NCBI RefSeq assembly: GCF_024362405.1
Contig: NZ_CP101454.1
Coordinates: forward strand, 3,224,001 to 3,288,000
DNA from: Halorarius litoreus
GTDB lineage: Archaea > Halobacteriota > Halobacteria > Halobacteriales > Haloarculaceae
Reading direction: 5' to 3'
DNA: 64,000 bases
In this document: one piece after another, positions 24,532 to 32,453 of the stretch
Layout of the letters: the number at the start of each line of letters is the position of its first letter
Position numbering within the stretch: position 1 is the stretch's first letter
The notes under the pieces: model-generated
What the model saw: only the letters and a program-made list of their open reading frames with translations
The model's database searches: none
What the model was told of the DNA's origin: nothing
Program-made: the position numbers and the translations under genes

Positions 24532-25083
24532 ATGCGACGACGCACGCTGCTCCGCGGGACTGCGGGTGCCAGTCTCGGACTCTTCGCAGGCTGCACGGGC
24601 TCGGGGCCGGGCGTGGACGGAACTGACGAGCCGACCGACCCGTCCACGGATGCGACCCCGACCCCGACGCTGTCGGCGACACCGTGTCAGCCAAAAATCA
24701 CGTCCACGGCGTTGGCGGTCGAGTCGGTCGTGTGTGGCATCGGTGAGAACGCGGCCGACGCGTCGGTCTCGCCGACTGGCGACGCTACTCCTGACGCCGA
24801 CGGGAATCCGCCGACGTACACCGTGACCGTGACGGGTACCATCAGGGGGAGCGATACGTGTCACCGCGCGCGGCTCGTCGACGCCGAACCGGCATCGGAC
24901 GAAGATACGCTCCGTGTCGTCGTCGAGTCGTACGTCCCGCAGTCGAACGAGACGGTCGCGTGCGGAGAGTGCATCGTCGACATCGACTACGAGGCGACCG
25001 TCGAGTTGGCGTGTGACTACTACGGCGTCGTGGCCGTCGTCCACAACGACGAGCAGGTCGCAGAGATACCGCTCCCGGAGTAG
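24532..25083 (+). CDS. Tat-exported lipoprotein of unknown function
   Basis: A 183-residue secreted protein. MRRRTLLRGTAGASLGLFAG followed by Cys is a twin-arginine signal with lipobox. A Thr/Asp/Pro linker leads to a beta-rich domain containing six cysteines (TPCQP, VVCGIG, DTCHRA, ACGECIVD, LACDYY), unusual for haloarchaeal proteins and suggesting disulfides or metal binding. No family is recognised. A TATA-like tttttcaacc lies 25-30 bases before the start. Confidence 0.82.
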   Translation: MRRRTLLRGTAGASLGLFAGCTGSGPGVDGTDEPTDPSTDATPTPTLSATPCQPKITSTALAVESVVCGIGENAADASVSPTGDATPDADGNPPTYTVTVTGTIRGSDTCHRARLVDAEPASDEDTLRVVVESYVPQSNETVACGECIVDIDYEATVELACDYYGVVAVVHNDEQVAEIPLPE

Positions 25084-25389
25084 CTAGTTGCCGCTGCCGG
25101 CACCGCCGGTCGACTCGATTCGGTCTTCGTACTTCGAGAGCGACTCCTCCAGGGCGGCACTGGCGTCGATATCGAGGTCGTCGGCGAGCGCGAGGAGCGC
25201 GAACAGCGCGTCGCCGAGTTCGTCCCGCTCAACCGAGAGCGCGGCGGGCTCTGCGCCGTAGCCGCTGGCCGCGTTGGCGTCGGCTGCGAGCTCACCGACC
25301 TCCGCCGCGAGGTCGAGCAGTCGGTACGCTGGCGGGCAGTCGAGGTCGTAGGTGTCGACGAACGCCGCCACCCGGTCCTGTTGCTCCAT
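25084..25389 (-). CDS. MazG-like nucleotide pyrophosphohydrolase
   Basis: A 101-residue single MazG domain starting MEQQDRVAAFVDTYDLDCPP. The acidic metal-binding pattern appears as AAEVGELAADAN (ExxE) and VERDELGDALFALLALADDL (ExxD). Such compact all-alpha NTP pyrophosphatases clean up non-canonical nucleotides. The chosen ATG (25389) begins the domain; the longer frame adds a poor extension. It converges with the lipoprotein gene, with no gap between stops. Confidence 0.87.
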   Translation of the reverse strand: MEQQDRVAAFVDTYDLDCPPAYRLLDLAAEVGELAADANAASGYGAEPAALSVERDELGDALFALLALADDLDIDASAALEESLSKYEDRIESTGGAGSGN

Positions 25390-25442
25390 GGATACGAGTG
25401 GCAGCGGCGCCACCGTAGGTGTCTTTCGGTCTGTGCCGGGAG

Positions 25443-25882
25443 CTACTCCACTGCCGCTCGGCACTCAAACACGGCGTCGGCCGTCCACTGGATGACGGGT
25501 TCGCCGTCGACCAGTCCCGTCAGGCGGTTGACCACGTTCCCCGTGCGCTCGTTTGCCGCGTCGGTCTCCAGCACTTCAAACCGGACGGAGAGGGTGTCGC
25601 CAGGTTTCACCGGGCGAATCCACTGGAGGTCGCGGACGCCACGGACGCCGGCGCTCGCGGACTCCGAGAGGTAGTGATCCACGAGCAGCCGCATACAGAT
25701 GGACGCCGTGTGCCACCAGGGGGGATGAGCCCCCCGAACATCGACTGTTCGGCGGCCCTTTCGTCGACGTGGAACGGCTGCGTGTCGTACTGCTCGGCGA
25801 ACTCTAGGATCCCCTCATTCGTCACGTCGTAGCTGCCGAACTCGTGGACGTCGCCGACTTCGATGTCCTCGAAATAGCGCAT
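25443..25882 (-). pseudogene. MaoC-like (R)-specific enoyl-CoA hydratase, one frameshift
   Basis: Reading from ATG 25882 gives MRYFEDIEVGDVHEFGSYDV, then FAEQYDTQPFHVDERAAEQS (the hydratase Asp/His motif) and MFGGLIPPG. At about 25716-25722 one base is missing and the frame moves to WHTASICMRLLVDHYL...GVRGVRDLQWIRPV, continuing to the stop at 25443. Combined length is about 147 residues, a normal MaoC hot-dog hydratase. If intact it would hydrate enoyl-CoAs in fatty-acid or PHA metabolism. The single lesion may be a sequencing error. Confidence 0.8.
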
Positions 25883-26107
25883 ATACCGGTCGATACACGA
25901 GTGGGTAAGTAACGCTGTCGACCACCGTGGCTCGTGCGGGCTGCGCACACGACGGGCGAGCCACCGGGTTCCCCCGTGCTGGCTGAGCCAGCCACCCCGT
26001 CGTGGCCGAATTCTCAGGGCACGCTGTCGGTGGCCGCGGCTTCCGATTTGAACCCTCGGATGGCCCCGGTGGGATGACTTTTGCTGGGGCCGCGCGTACG
26101 GACGTCG

Positions 26108-26494
26108 ATGACCGAGTCGGACCCGCTGGCCGCGTTCGACGACGACCTGATTGCAGCTGTCGCCCGGGATCGAGATATCGGCGTCGCGCGCCTGAGTGCG
26201 GCGCTCTGTCGCCAGCAGGAGCACGCCCGCTCGCTTCCTGGCGTCGACGGCCTCGTCTACGAGTGGCGACGGTTCCTCCCCTACGACCCGCTGGTCCACC
26301 GGGGCGAGACGGCGTATTACCTCGTGTTCCTCCCGTCTGTCTGGGCGGAGTTCGGCGAGCAGTTGTCGTTCGACGAACCGCTCCTGGAGGCGGTCAAACG
26401 CGTCCACGACCAGCAGTTCAGCCGGGCACTCGCGTCGCTCGACGAGGACGACTCCGTACGAGAAGGCGGGGCGGCGATGGTGCTGACGCGCTAG
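26108..26494 (+). CDS. Conserved-looking haloarchaeal protein, function unknown
   Basis: A 128-residue protein starting MTESDPLAAFDDDLIAAVAR, ten codons inside a longer frame. It has no signal peptide or transmembrane segment. Aromatic-rich central motifs LVYEWRRFLPYDPLVHRGE and TAYYLVFLPSVWAEFG suggest a compact folded domain. I cannot name the family. It overlaps the convergent small membrane gene by four bases. Confidence 0.7.
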   Translation: MTESDPLAAFDDDLIAAVARDRDIGVARLSAALCRQQEHARSLPGVDGLVYEWRRFLPYDPLVHRGETAYYLVFLPSVWAEFGEQLSFDEPLLEAVKRVHDQQFSRALASLDEDDSVREGGAAMVLTR

Positions 26495-26679
26495 GCCGGC
26501 GACGGCGTCGAGTCGCTCGCTGCCGTGTCTCCGTCAGCATCCAGCACGGCTTCGAGTTTCTCGTTGACGACGTAGTAGGCGACGAGGCCGAGGAGGACGA
26601 ACGCCGCGGCCCCCTTCAGGCCGTACTCGCGGTAGCTCCACTGCAGTCCCTTCGTGAACAGCCCGTAGGCGTCTGGCAT
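26491..26679 (-). CDS. Small single-TM membrane protein (62 aa)
   Basis: A 62-residue protein from ATG 26679 (MPDAYGLFTKGLQWSYREYG). One membrane helix (GAAAFVLLGLVAYYVV) is followed by a short acidic tail ending DSTPSPA. The N-terminal aromatic amphipathic segment is preserved-looking. Function is unknown. An upstream ATG at 26706 would add nine residues of low complexity. Confidence 0.7.
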   Translation of the reverse strand: MPDAYGLFTKGLQWSYREYGLKGAAAFVLLGLVAYYVVNEKLEAVLDADGDTAASDSTPSPA

Positions 26680-26819
26680 AGCTCGACGCTCGTGCGGCGA
26701 ACCCAAAAGTCCAGGGGGGTTTGTCGCCCGCTCGGACGGGGTCGTGACGCTCGACCGGTCGGTGCTCGGCCACCAGCGCGAGGTCGTCGGTGTCCCGATC
26801 GGCGAGGCACGCGAGTGAC

Positions 26820-26831
26820 CCTAAACGTAGG
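26820..26831. promoter_or_regulatory. CCTA-N4-TAGG palindrome upstream of dpsA
   Basis: CCTAAACGTAGG is an inverted repeat about 40 bases before the TATA-like ctttatcc (about 26868-26875) of dpsA. Its half-sites are the reverse order of the TTAGG-N4-CCTAA boxes seen elsewhere in the window. An operator role is only a suggestion. Confidence 0.3.
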
Positions 26832-26902
26832 TTTCGGATAGCCAAGCGGCCTCCTGGTGGAATCAATCTTTATCCGCGTATCGAGAGTAGTTTTCCCCCG
26901 AG

Positions 26903-27448
26903 ATGAGCACCCAGAAGCACGTCCGTCAGCAGGCCGGCACCGTCGAGGAGAACGCGCTCCGACTGGAGCGAGGGAAAGCCGAACAGCTCGTCGAGGCACT
27001 CAACACGGACCTCGCGGCGACGTACGTCGCGTACCACCAGATAAAGAAGCACCATTGGAACGTCGAGGGGGCGGAGTTCCGCGAGCTCCACGTCTACCTC
27101 GGAGAGGTGGCCGCAGACCTCGAAGCCGGGGCCGACGCGTTCGCCGAGCGCGCACAGGCGCTCGGGGGCGTCCCGCTCGCCGGGGGCGCGACCCTCGAAG
27201 CGAACGCGCCAGTCAGCCCAGAGGGCGAGGACGTCTACGACATCCGCACCTCGCTAGAGAACGACCTCGAGATGTTCGGCGACATCATCGAGAGCCTGCG
27301 CGACCACATCGCGCTCGCGGAGAACCTCGGCGACTACACCACGAGCGAGATCCTCCGCCGGAACGTCGAGGTCGTCGAAGAACACGCGCACCACTTCGAA
27401 CACTACCTCGAGGACGACACGCTCGTCACCGAGGGCGCAGTCCAGTAA
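26903..27448 (+). CDS. dpsA: DpsA ferritin-like iron-storage / DNA-protection protein
   Basis: A 181-residue Dps-family protein. The start MSTQKHVRQQAGTVEENALR and the core YHQIKKHHWNVEGAEFRELH (ferroxidase His and Glu/Asp) match haloarchaeal DpsA. The second half has EDVYDIRTSLENDLEMFGDI and ends EEHAHHFEHYLEDDTLVTEG, as in Halobacterium DpsA. Dps dodecamers oxidise and store Fe(II) with peroxide, protecting DNA. A TATA-like ctttatcc about 30 bases upstream and a purine-rich start region suggest a near-leaderless mRNA. Iron control is likely given the function; the only candidate operator is the palindrome at 26820. Confidence 0.95.
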   Translation: MSTQKHVRQQAGTVEENALRLERGKAEQLVEALNTDLAATYVAYHQIKKHHWNVEGAEFRELHVYLGEVAADLEAGADAFAERAQALGGVPLAGGATLEANAPVSPEGEDVYDIRTSLENDLEMFGDIIESLRDHIALAENLGDYTTSEILRRNVEVVEEHAHHFEHYLEDDTLVTEGAVQ

Positions 27449-27466
27449 CGTCCCCCGTTTTCGCCG

Positions 27467-27616
27467 TTATCGTTCGCAGGTCACCGTGTAGTCCGTCGAG
27501 AGCCAGGCCTCACAGTTGCCAGGCTCGGTGAACACGGTGCGGTCGGGGGACGTCGAGTGCGCGGAGAGCGCCACCGGGTCGTCGGTGGGCTCGGGGCCGC
27601 GCTCGGGAGCAGCCAT
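27467..27616 (-). CDS. 49-residue haloarchaeal protein, DUF7331-like, behind an iron-box
   Basis: The frame from ATG 27616 encodes MAAPERGPEPTDDPVALSAH and ends LSTDYTVTCER. The phrase RTVFTEPGNCEAWLSTD resembles the small haloarchaeal DUF7331 proteins (from memory). No domain or function is known to me. The ATG lies nine bases from a perfect TTAGG-N4-CCTAA palindrome, so expression may follow metal status. It converges with dpsA, 18 bases away. Confidence 0.6.
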   Translation of the reverse strand: MAAPERGPEPTDDPVALSAHSTSPDRTVFTEPGNCEAWLSTDYTVTCER

Positions 27617-27624
27617 CAGTCGGA

Positions 27625-27638
27625 TTAGGCGGGCCTAA
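27625..27638. promoter_or_regulatory. DtxR/SirR-type operator candidate (iron-box 1)
   Basis: TTAGGCGGGCCTAA, a perfect TTAGG-N4-CCTAA inverted repeat nine bases upstream of the ATG of the 49-residue gene. The same pattern recurs at 32770, 33983 and 40916. It resembles motifs bound by haloarchaeal DtxR-family iron regulators (Idr/SirR). Confidence 0.65.
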
Positions 27639-27667
27639 AAACAAAACGGTTGCGGTCGACTCACCGC

Positions 27668-28345
27668 TCAAAGATCGAGCCAGTCGGTCGTCACGTCGGC
27701 TTCGTGGAGGTGCCAGCGTTGCTGGGGGTGTCCTCCCTGCGTGCGAAGTTCCACCACCGCGTCGAACAGCGGGCTGAACGTCCGGACCGTGCGGGTGTCG
27801 AACGCGACCGGCAGGTGGTAGTGGGCCATGCCCTGGACGCTCCGGACTTCGCTGGTCAGCGCGTGGAGGAACCGGAACACGGATTCCTCGTCCTGTTCTT
27901 CGAGGAGCGGCCGCAGCGAATCGAAGCAGAGCCGGAGTTCCGCAGGGTCGAGTCCGTCCGCCGCGGCGGTGTCGATGGCCGCGCTGACGGCGCGACCGAG
28001 CGCGGGCAGGTCCTCGACCTGCGTGACGTCCGCTTCGAGGGTCGAGCCGCCGGCGGTCGCCGGCTGGGCTGCTGCCGCGCCCCGGGTCGTGGTGGCGTAC
28101 TCGATGACGGTGTCGTCGCCGAGACACGCGTCGGTGCCCGTGGTTCCACCGTGGCGGTCCGTCGTGACGAACAGCCGGGTGCGGTCGACGCTGCTGTCAC
28201 CGAGGAGCCGACTGCACGCGTCCGTGTGGGTGTGACCGGCCGTCGCCCCCACCACGAGCAGGTTGCTCCCGCGGCGTTTGAGCGCTGCCAGCGCTTGCGT
28301 GAACGCTGCAGCCTCCGTGTTCGCCGCTCCCGACTCCATAGCCAT
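27668..28345 (-). CDS. Haloarchaeal DUF7504-like signalling protein
   Basis: A 225-residue protein from ATG 28345 (MAMESGAANTEAAAFTQALA). It has the alternating alpha/beta layout of a degenerate RecA/KaiC-like fold: GSNLLVVGATAGHTHTDACS in place of the P-loop, RTRLFVTTDR and LRLCFDSLRPLLEEQDEES as the Walker B-like strand. I associate this with the haloarchaeal DUF7504 family (name from memory). Walker A is not intact, so ATP hydrolysis is doubtful. A TATA-like ttatat lies near 28365-28375, consistent with leaderless initiation. Confidence 0.72.
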   Translation of the reverse strand: MAMESGAANTEAAAFTQALAALKRRGSNLLVVGATAGHTHTDACSRLLGDSSVDRTRLFVTTDRHGGTTGTDACLGDDTVIEYATTTRGAAAAQPATAGGSTLEADVTQVEDLPALGRAVSAAIDTAAADGLDPAELRLCFDSLRPLLEEQDEESVFRFLHALTSEVRSVQGMAHYHLPVAFDTRTVRTFSPLFDAVVELRTQGGHPQQRWHLHEADVTTDWLDL

Positions 28346-28467
28346 TCTTTCATATATGAGTCGCCCACATATAATAAGCGTTTTCCCCTGCTTCCCACTC
28401 GAAACGAACTCCGAACCGTCCACACAGCCGTGACAGGGGTTTTATCGTCTCCCGTCGAACTATCCCC

Positions 28468-29094
28468 ATGAGCGACGCCGACGAGCTGGCCCCGCTGCTG
28501 GACGAGCTGGCGACGACCCTCGACGAGCTCCGGACCGAACTCGACGACCAGCGCCCCCGCCGACTCCGTGACCTCCTGCAGTTCACCGAGGAGTACACCA
28601 TCCCCGCCATCATCGCCCTCCTCGAGACGAACATCCGCCTGCTGGAACTGACCGCCGGCGCCATCCGACTCACCGACGGGCGGTTCGGCGACCGGCGTCG
28701 AACCAGCCGCGGTGACGTCGCTGCCGATGCCCTCGAGCGCGCGCTCGACGACCTCGGCGGCGCGCTCCGCGGCGACCCGACAGACCCCGACGCCCGCCAG
28801 CTCCTGGAGGAAGCCCGTGACCTCCGGCGCGAGGTCCAGGGTCGACTCCAGACAGAACGCGACGACGCGGCAAGCCGACGACAGGACGACGAGTCGGGAT
28901 ACCGGGTGCCCGTCGAAGCCGAGTCGGATCAAGAGGGCCGCGTCGACGTGGAGGCCGAACTGGAGACCATCAAGCGCGAACTCGGCTCGTCGGCCGACGA
29001 GACTGCGGGCGAAGCTGCGAGCGACGAGTCGACCGGCGAGTCGGATGGAGACGACGCCCCCCCAGGGAACGAACAGCACTCGGGCGAAAACTGA
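28468..29094 (+). CDS. Conserved-looking haloarchaeal acidic protein, function unknown
   Basis: A 208-residue protein. Residues 1-75 form a helical domain (LLDELATTLDELRTELDDQR then LRDLLQFTEEYTIPAIIALL and ETNIRLLELTAGAIRL). The middle is a charged helix and the last 70 residues are disordered acidic sequence. The helical core somewhat recalls coiled-coil gas-vesicle or DUF7547-type proteins, but I do not assign it. It lies head to head with the DUF7504-like gene. Confidence 0.7.
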   Translation: MSDADELAPLLDELATTLDELRTELDDQRPRRLRDLLQFTEEYTIPAIIALLETNIRLLELTAGAIRLTDGRFGDRRRTSRGDVAADALERALDDLGGALRGDPTDPDARQLLEEARDLRREVQGRLQTERDDAASRRQDDESGYRVPVEAESDQEGRVDVEAELETIKRELGSSADETAGEAASDESTGESDGDDAPPGNEQHSGEN

Positions 29095-29139
29095 CGGCGC
29101 CGACGGCGTTTATTAGGCTGGCTGCATGGTGATGGTACG

Positions 29140-29583
29140 ATGACAGAGTCCGGGTGCCACTACCAGCTCTTTCTCCGCGAGGACGTGCCGGCGCACGCCG
29201 CACGCCACCAGCAGTCCCTCGTCGACCGTCTTCGCGGACAGGTCGACGCGGTCACGGTCACACGCTGGCCGAAACGGGTCCGCCGCTGGAGCGACGGCGA
29301 CGTTCTCGACCGATACGACGAGTTCGCCCACTGGGCCGATGAGCGCGACGCCGACCTCTCGCCGTTCTTCGGCTCGCGGGGCGTCTACTCGTTCGAAGAC
29401 GGCAGACAGTTCGACGCGCTCGTGCTCCCCGTCTGCTGTCTCGCCATCTACCACGACGATGAGCTCGAAGCGGTCTACCCCCACACCGCGGGTGGCACCC
29501 ACTACTCGGTCGAAGACGCCCTCGAGTTGCTCGGCGGTGCCGAGGCCAGCGAGGCCCAGACGGACGCCGAACCCGCGGACTGA
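29140..29583 (+). CDS. Haloarchaeal HTH-domain-like protein, paralog A
   Basis: A 147-residue protein starting MTESGCHYQLFLREDVPAHA. It shares a layout with the next gene: an N-terminal strand-helix unit (QQSLVDRLRGQVDAVTVTRW), a helix ending FAHWADERDADLSPFF, then CCLAIYHDDELEAVYPH and YSVEDALELL. This matches what I recall of the haloarchaeal putative-HTH (HTH_63-like) family. Cys pairs (VCC) are present in this paralog only. Sensing or regulation is inferred from the family, not shown. Confidence 0.7.
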   Translation: MTESGCHYQLFLREDVPAHAARHQQSLVDRLRGQVDAVTVTRWPKRVRRWSDGDVLDRYDEFAHWADERDADLSPFFGSRGVYSFEDGRQFDALVLPVCCLAIYHDDELEAVYPHTAGGTHYSVEDALELLGGAEASEAQTDAEPAD

Positions 29584-29679
29584 CGCCGGCGCCGGCATCC
29601 GGTAGCAGTCACGTAGGGTAACCAGGTTGCGAACGGTCACGGAACCGTATTGATACCACATCTCATAGTTCGAAGTGCT

Positions 29680-30135
29680 ATGCCAGATGGTGGGGGATCG
29701 AACCGTGAGGAGCACCGCCCGGACGTCGCCAAACTGTACGTCCGCAACGACGCGCCGTTCGTCGCGCGCGACCGCGTTCGCGAAGTCCAGAGCCGACTGC
29801 AGGACGCGGGTGTCGAGGTCACCGTCGACCACTGGGGGCGTCGCATTCCGTGGGACGACGCCCGCGAGGCCCACGACGCCTTCGAGACGTTCGCCGAGTG
29901 GGCCGCATCGGAAGGCGTCTCGCTCGAACCCGCGTTCCAGCGGAGCTGTCACACGTCCCACTACACCGGCGAGGCGGTCGAGGTGCTCGTCCCGCCGGTG
30001 GTGACGCTCGTGGCCTACGACCGTGACGAGAGCCAGCCGCTCGCCGTCTATCCCCACCGTGACGGCAAGAGACAGGTCTCCGTCGAAGACGGGCTGAAAC
30101 AGCTCGAACAGCCCCGGTCTATCCGTCCCGCCTGA
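29680..30135 (+). CDS. Haloarchaeal HTH-domain-like protein, paralog B
   Basis: A 151-residue protein from ATG 29680 (MPDGGGSNREEHRPDVAKLY). It aligns along its length with the preceding gene: VQSRLQDAGVEVTVDHWGRR, TFAEWAASEGVSLEPAF, VTLVAYDRDESQPLAVYPH and VSVEDGLKQLEQ. The two are tandem, 97 bases apart, and clearly duplicated long ago. The AT-rich stretch before the start (ccgtattgatacc) can serve as a separate promoter. Confidence 0.7.
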   Translation: MPDGGGSNREEHRPDVAKLYVRNDAPFVARDRVREVQSRLQDAGVEVTVDHWGRRIPWDDAREAHDAFETFAEWAASEGVSLEPAFQRSCHTSHYTGEAVEVLVPPVVTLVAYDRDESQPLAVYPHRDGKRQVSVEDGLKQLEQPRSIRPA

Positions 30136-30144
30136 TCGCGTCCC

Positions 30145-30513
30145 TTACGACTCCGGCTCGAACCGGTAGCCATCCCACGACTGACTGTCGGGGTGGCGAA
30201 TCCCCGCACCCGGTTCTCGCAGTTCCTCGACGTACACCGGCTGGACCGTGTCCCCGGTTTCGACGTCGCCGGTGGTGAACTGGACGAGCGCGCGAACCGA
30301 CTCGCCGTCGACGTCGAACTCGACGATGCCGAGGTGGTTCGGCTCGCGGACGCCCGGTGGCGTCGAGTGCGAGGTGGTCCACGTCACGACGGTCGCTGTT
30401 CGACCCGAGAGGTCGACGGTTTCGGTCTGTTCCTCGCCGCAATCGGGACACAGCGTGTGGCCCGGATAGGTCAGGTGGCCGTTCGGACAGCGGTGGGCTT
30501 CGAACGCGGCCAT
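30145..30513 (-). CDS. OB-fold/zinc-ribbon (DUF35) thiolase partner subunit
   Basis: A 122-residue protein from ATG 30513 (MAAFEAHRCPNGHLTYPGHT). The rubredoxin-like zinc ribbon uses CPNGH and CPDCG. The C-terminal OB domain runs from TVVTWTTSH to VYVEELREPG. The ATG sits one base beyond the thiolase stop, so the two are coupled. Established knowledge: haloarchaeal beta-ketothiolases have a catalytic alpha subunit and an OB-fold beta subunit of this type (BktB/PhaA of Haloferax mediterranei). The N-terminal extension in the longer frame is rejected. Confidence 0.88.
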   Translation of the reverse strand: MAAFEAHRCPNGHLTYPGHTLCPDCGEEQTETVDLSGRTATVVTWTTSHSTPPGVREPNHLGIVEFDVDGESVRALVQFTTGDVETGDTVQPVYVEELREPGAGIRHPDSQSWDGYRFEPES

Positions 30514-30514
30514 C

Positions 30515-31666
30515 TCAGTTCGCCTCCATGATACACGTCGTGACACAGTTACCGAACCCGCCGACGTTGCAGGCGAGGCCGACCTCGGCGTCGACCTGTC
30601 GGTTGCCTGCGTCGCCCATCAGTTGTTGATAGATCTCGTAGCCCTGGGCGACCCCCGACGCACCGAGCGGGTGCCCCTTGCTCTTCAGCCCACCGGAGGT
30701 GTTGATGGGCAGAGCACCGTCCCGCGCGGTGACGCCGGCTTCGGCGTCCTCCCAGGCCTTGCCCTTCTCGGCGAACCCGAGGTCCTCGTACTGCAGGAAC
30801 TCGAGGATGGTGAACATGTCGTGGAGTTCCGCCACGTCGATGTCGTCGGGGCCGTAGCCCGACAGCTCGTACGCCTGTCGACCGGACTCGACGACGCCAC
30901 CCATCACCGTCGGGTCCTCCCGCTCGTGGACGACGTGGGTGTCCGTCGCGCCCGCCACGCCCGCAACCGTCACGTAGTCGTCCGTGTACTCGTGGGCGAC
31001 GTCTTCGGGACAGAACAGCAGCGCGGCCGACCCGTCCGTGATGGGGCAGAAGTCGTACAGTCGGAGCGGGTCGGCGACGATGGGTGACTCGAGGGCGGTC
31101 TCGGCGTCGATCTCCTTGCGGAACTGCGCGTGGGGGTTGTCGACGCCGTTGCGGTGGTTCTTGACCGCGACCGTCGCCAGCGCCTCTCTGGGGGCGTCGT
31201 AGCGTTCGAGGTAGTGGCGCGCGGTCATCCCCGCGAACGAGGGGAGCGTCACGCCGGTCTTGTACTCGACCGGGTGCGTCAGCGAGGCGATGATGTCCGT
31301 CGACTCCGCCGTGGTTCGGTGTGTCATCTTCTCGCCGCCGACGAGCAGCGTCATCTCGCTGGCGCCCGAGGCGACCGACTGCCACGCCGCGTAGATGCCT
31401 GCCCCGCCCGACGACGAGGTCTGGTCGACCCGCTGGGTGTACGCCGGCATCGCGCCGAGGTCGTGTGCGAGCGCGTTCGGAACGCCCGTCTGGCCCTCGA
31501 ACTCGCCGCTGGCCATGTTCGAGACGTAGAGGTGGTCGACCGCCGACGGCGCGAGGTTCGCGTCGTCGAGGCAGGCTGCGCCCGCCTCCGCGAGCAGTTC
31601 GCTGACCCACGCGTCGCGTTGCCCGAACTGGGTCATCGACGCGCCGATGATGGCTACCTCACTCAT
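30515..31666 (-). CDS. Haloarchaeal-type beta-ketothiolase catalytic subunit
   Basis: A 383-residue SCP-x-like thiolase. The nucleophile position of ordinary thiolases (Cys in a CASGG-type motif) is Ser84 here (DQTSSSGGAGIYAAW). The other catalytic elements are present: GLKSKGHPLGASG (His) and the C-terminal CNVGGFGN loop. A Ser-His-His set is the established hallmark of haloarchaeal PhaA/BktB alpha subunits. It condenses acyl-CoA with acetyl-CoA for PHA precursors, or cleaves ketoacyl-CoA. The operon runs ketoreductase, this gene, OB-fold subunit; no PHA synthase is in the window. Confidence 0.9.
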   Translation of the reverse strand: MSEVAIIGASMTQFGQRDAWVSELLAEAGAACLDDANLAPSAVDHLYVSNMASGEFEGQTGVPNALAHDLGAMPAYTQRVDQTSSSGGAGIYAAWQSVASGASEMTLLVGGEKMTHRTTAESTDIIASLTHPVEYKTGVTLPSFAGMTARHYLERYDAPREALATVAVKNHRNGVDNPHAQFRKEIDAETALESPIVADPLRLYDFCPITDGSAALLFCPEDVAHEYTDDYVTVAGVAGATDTHVVHEREDPTVMGGVVESGRQAYELSGYGPDDIDVAELHDMFTILEFLQYEDLGFAEKGKAWEDAEAGVTARDGALPINTSGGLKSKGHPLGASGVAQGYEIYQQLMGDAGNRQVDAEVGLACNVGGFGNCVTTCIMEAN

Positions 31667-31709
31667 ACCCGCGTCGTCGACGGGGCCGGTGGTAATCCTT
31701 CGGGTCGGC

Positions 31710-32453
31710 CTACCACTCCATGCCGCCGTTGACGGCGAGAATCTGCCCCGTCATGTACGAGGAGTTCTCGCTCGCGAGGAACTGAACGATGCCCGCCACG
31801 TCGTCGGGCGTCGCGAACCGATTGAGTGGAATGCGGTCGAGGATCTTCTCCTTGACGCGCTCGGGGACCGTCTCCAACATGTCGGTCGCGACGAACCCCG
31901 GGGAGACACAGTTCGCGGTCGACCCGGAGGCCGCCATCTCCAGCGCGATAGTTCGGGTGAAGCCGAACATGCCGGATTTGGTGGTGGCGTAGTTCGCCTG
32001 CCCGTAGTTACCCTGCTGGCCCACGACGCTCGAGATGTTGATGAGCCGCCCCTGGTCGGACGCACAGAGGTCCTCGAAGTAGGCGTTCGTGTTGTTGAAC
32101 ACGCCGCCGAGGTTGACGTCCATCACCGTGTCCCAGTCCTCACGATCCATGTTCTCGAACTTCTTGTCGATGGTGAGCCCGGCGTTGTTCACGAGCACGT
32201 CGGCCGGACCGAACGCCTCTCGCGTGCGCTCGGCCATCGTCTCGACCTCGGCCATCTCCGAGACGTCGGCCTGGATGGGCACCGCGCTCCCGGGGCCCTC
32301 CTCGATAGCCTCGGCCACCTCGTACGCCTTGCCCTCCGACGACCGGTAGTTGACGACGACGTTCGCGCCCTCGGCACCCAGCTCTTCGGCGATCGCTCTC
32401 CCGATTCCTCTCGATGCGCCCGTAACCACGCATGTCAGATCGTCCATTGTCAT
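31710..32453 (-). CDS. 3-ketoacyl-CoA reductase, PhaB/FabG type (SDR)
   Basis: A 247-residue short-chain dehydrogenase. The NADP-binding motif TGASRGIGRAIAEELG (residues 12-27), NNAG, and the catalytic Ser-Tyr-Lys in ISSVVGQQGNYGQANYATTK are intact. The C-terminus ILAVNGGMEW is typical of PhaB/FabG. As first gene of the operon with the thiolase pair, it probably reduces acetoacetyl-CoA to 3-hydroxybutyryl-CoA; FabG-type activity is possible. The start is either ATG 32453 (MTMDD) or 32447. A perfect 8-bp hairpin (CCCCGGTG/CACCGGGG, 32478-32501) lies in the leader. Confidence 0.9.
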   Translation of the reverse strand: MTMDDLTCVVTGASRGIGRAIAEELGAEGANVVVNYRSSEGKAYEVAEAIEEGPGSAVPIQADVSEMAEVETMAERTREAFGPADVLVNNAGLTIDKKFENMDREDWDTVMDVNLGGVFNNTNAYFEDLCASDQGRLINISSVVGQQGNYGQANYATTKSGMFGFTRTIALEMAASGSTANCVSPGFVATDMLETVPERVKEKILDRIPLNRFATPDDVAGIVQFLASENSSYMTGQILAVNGGMEW

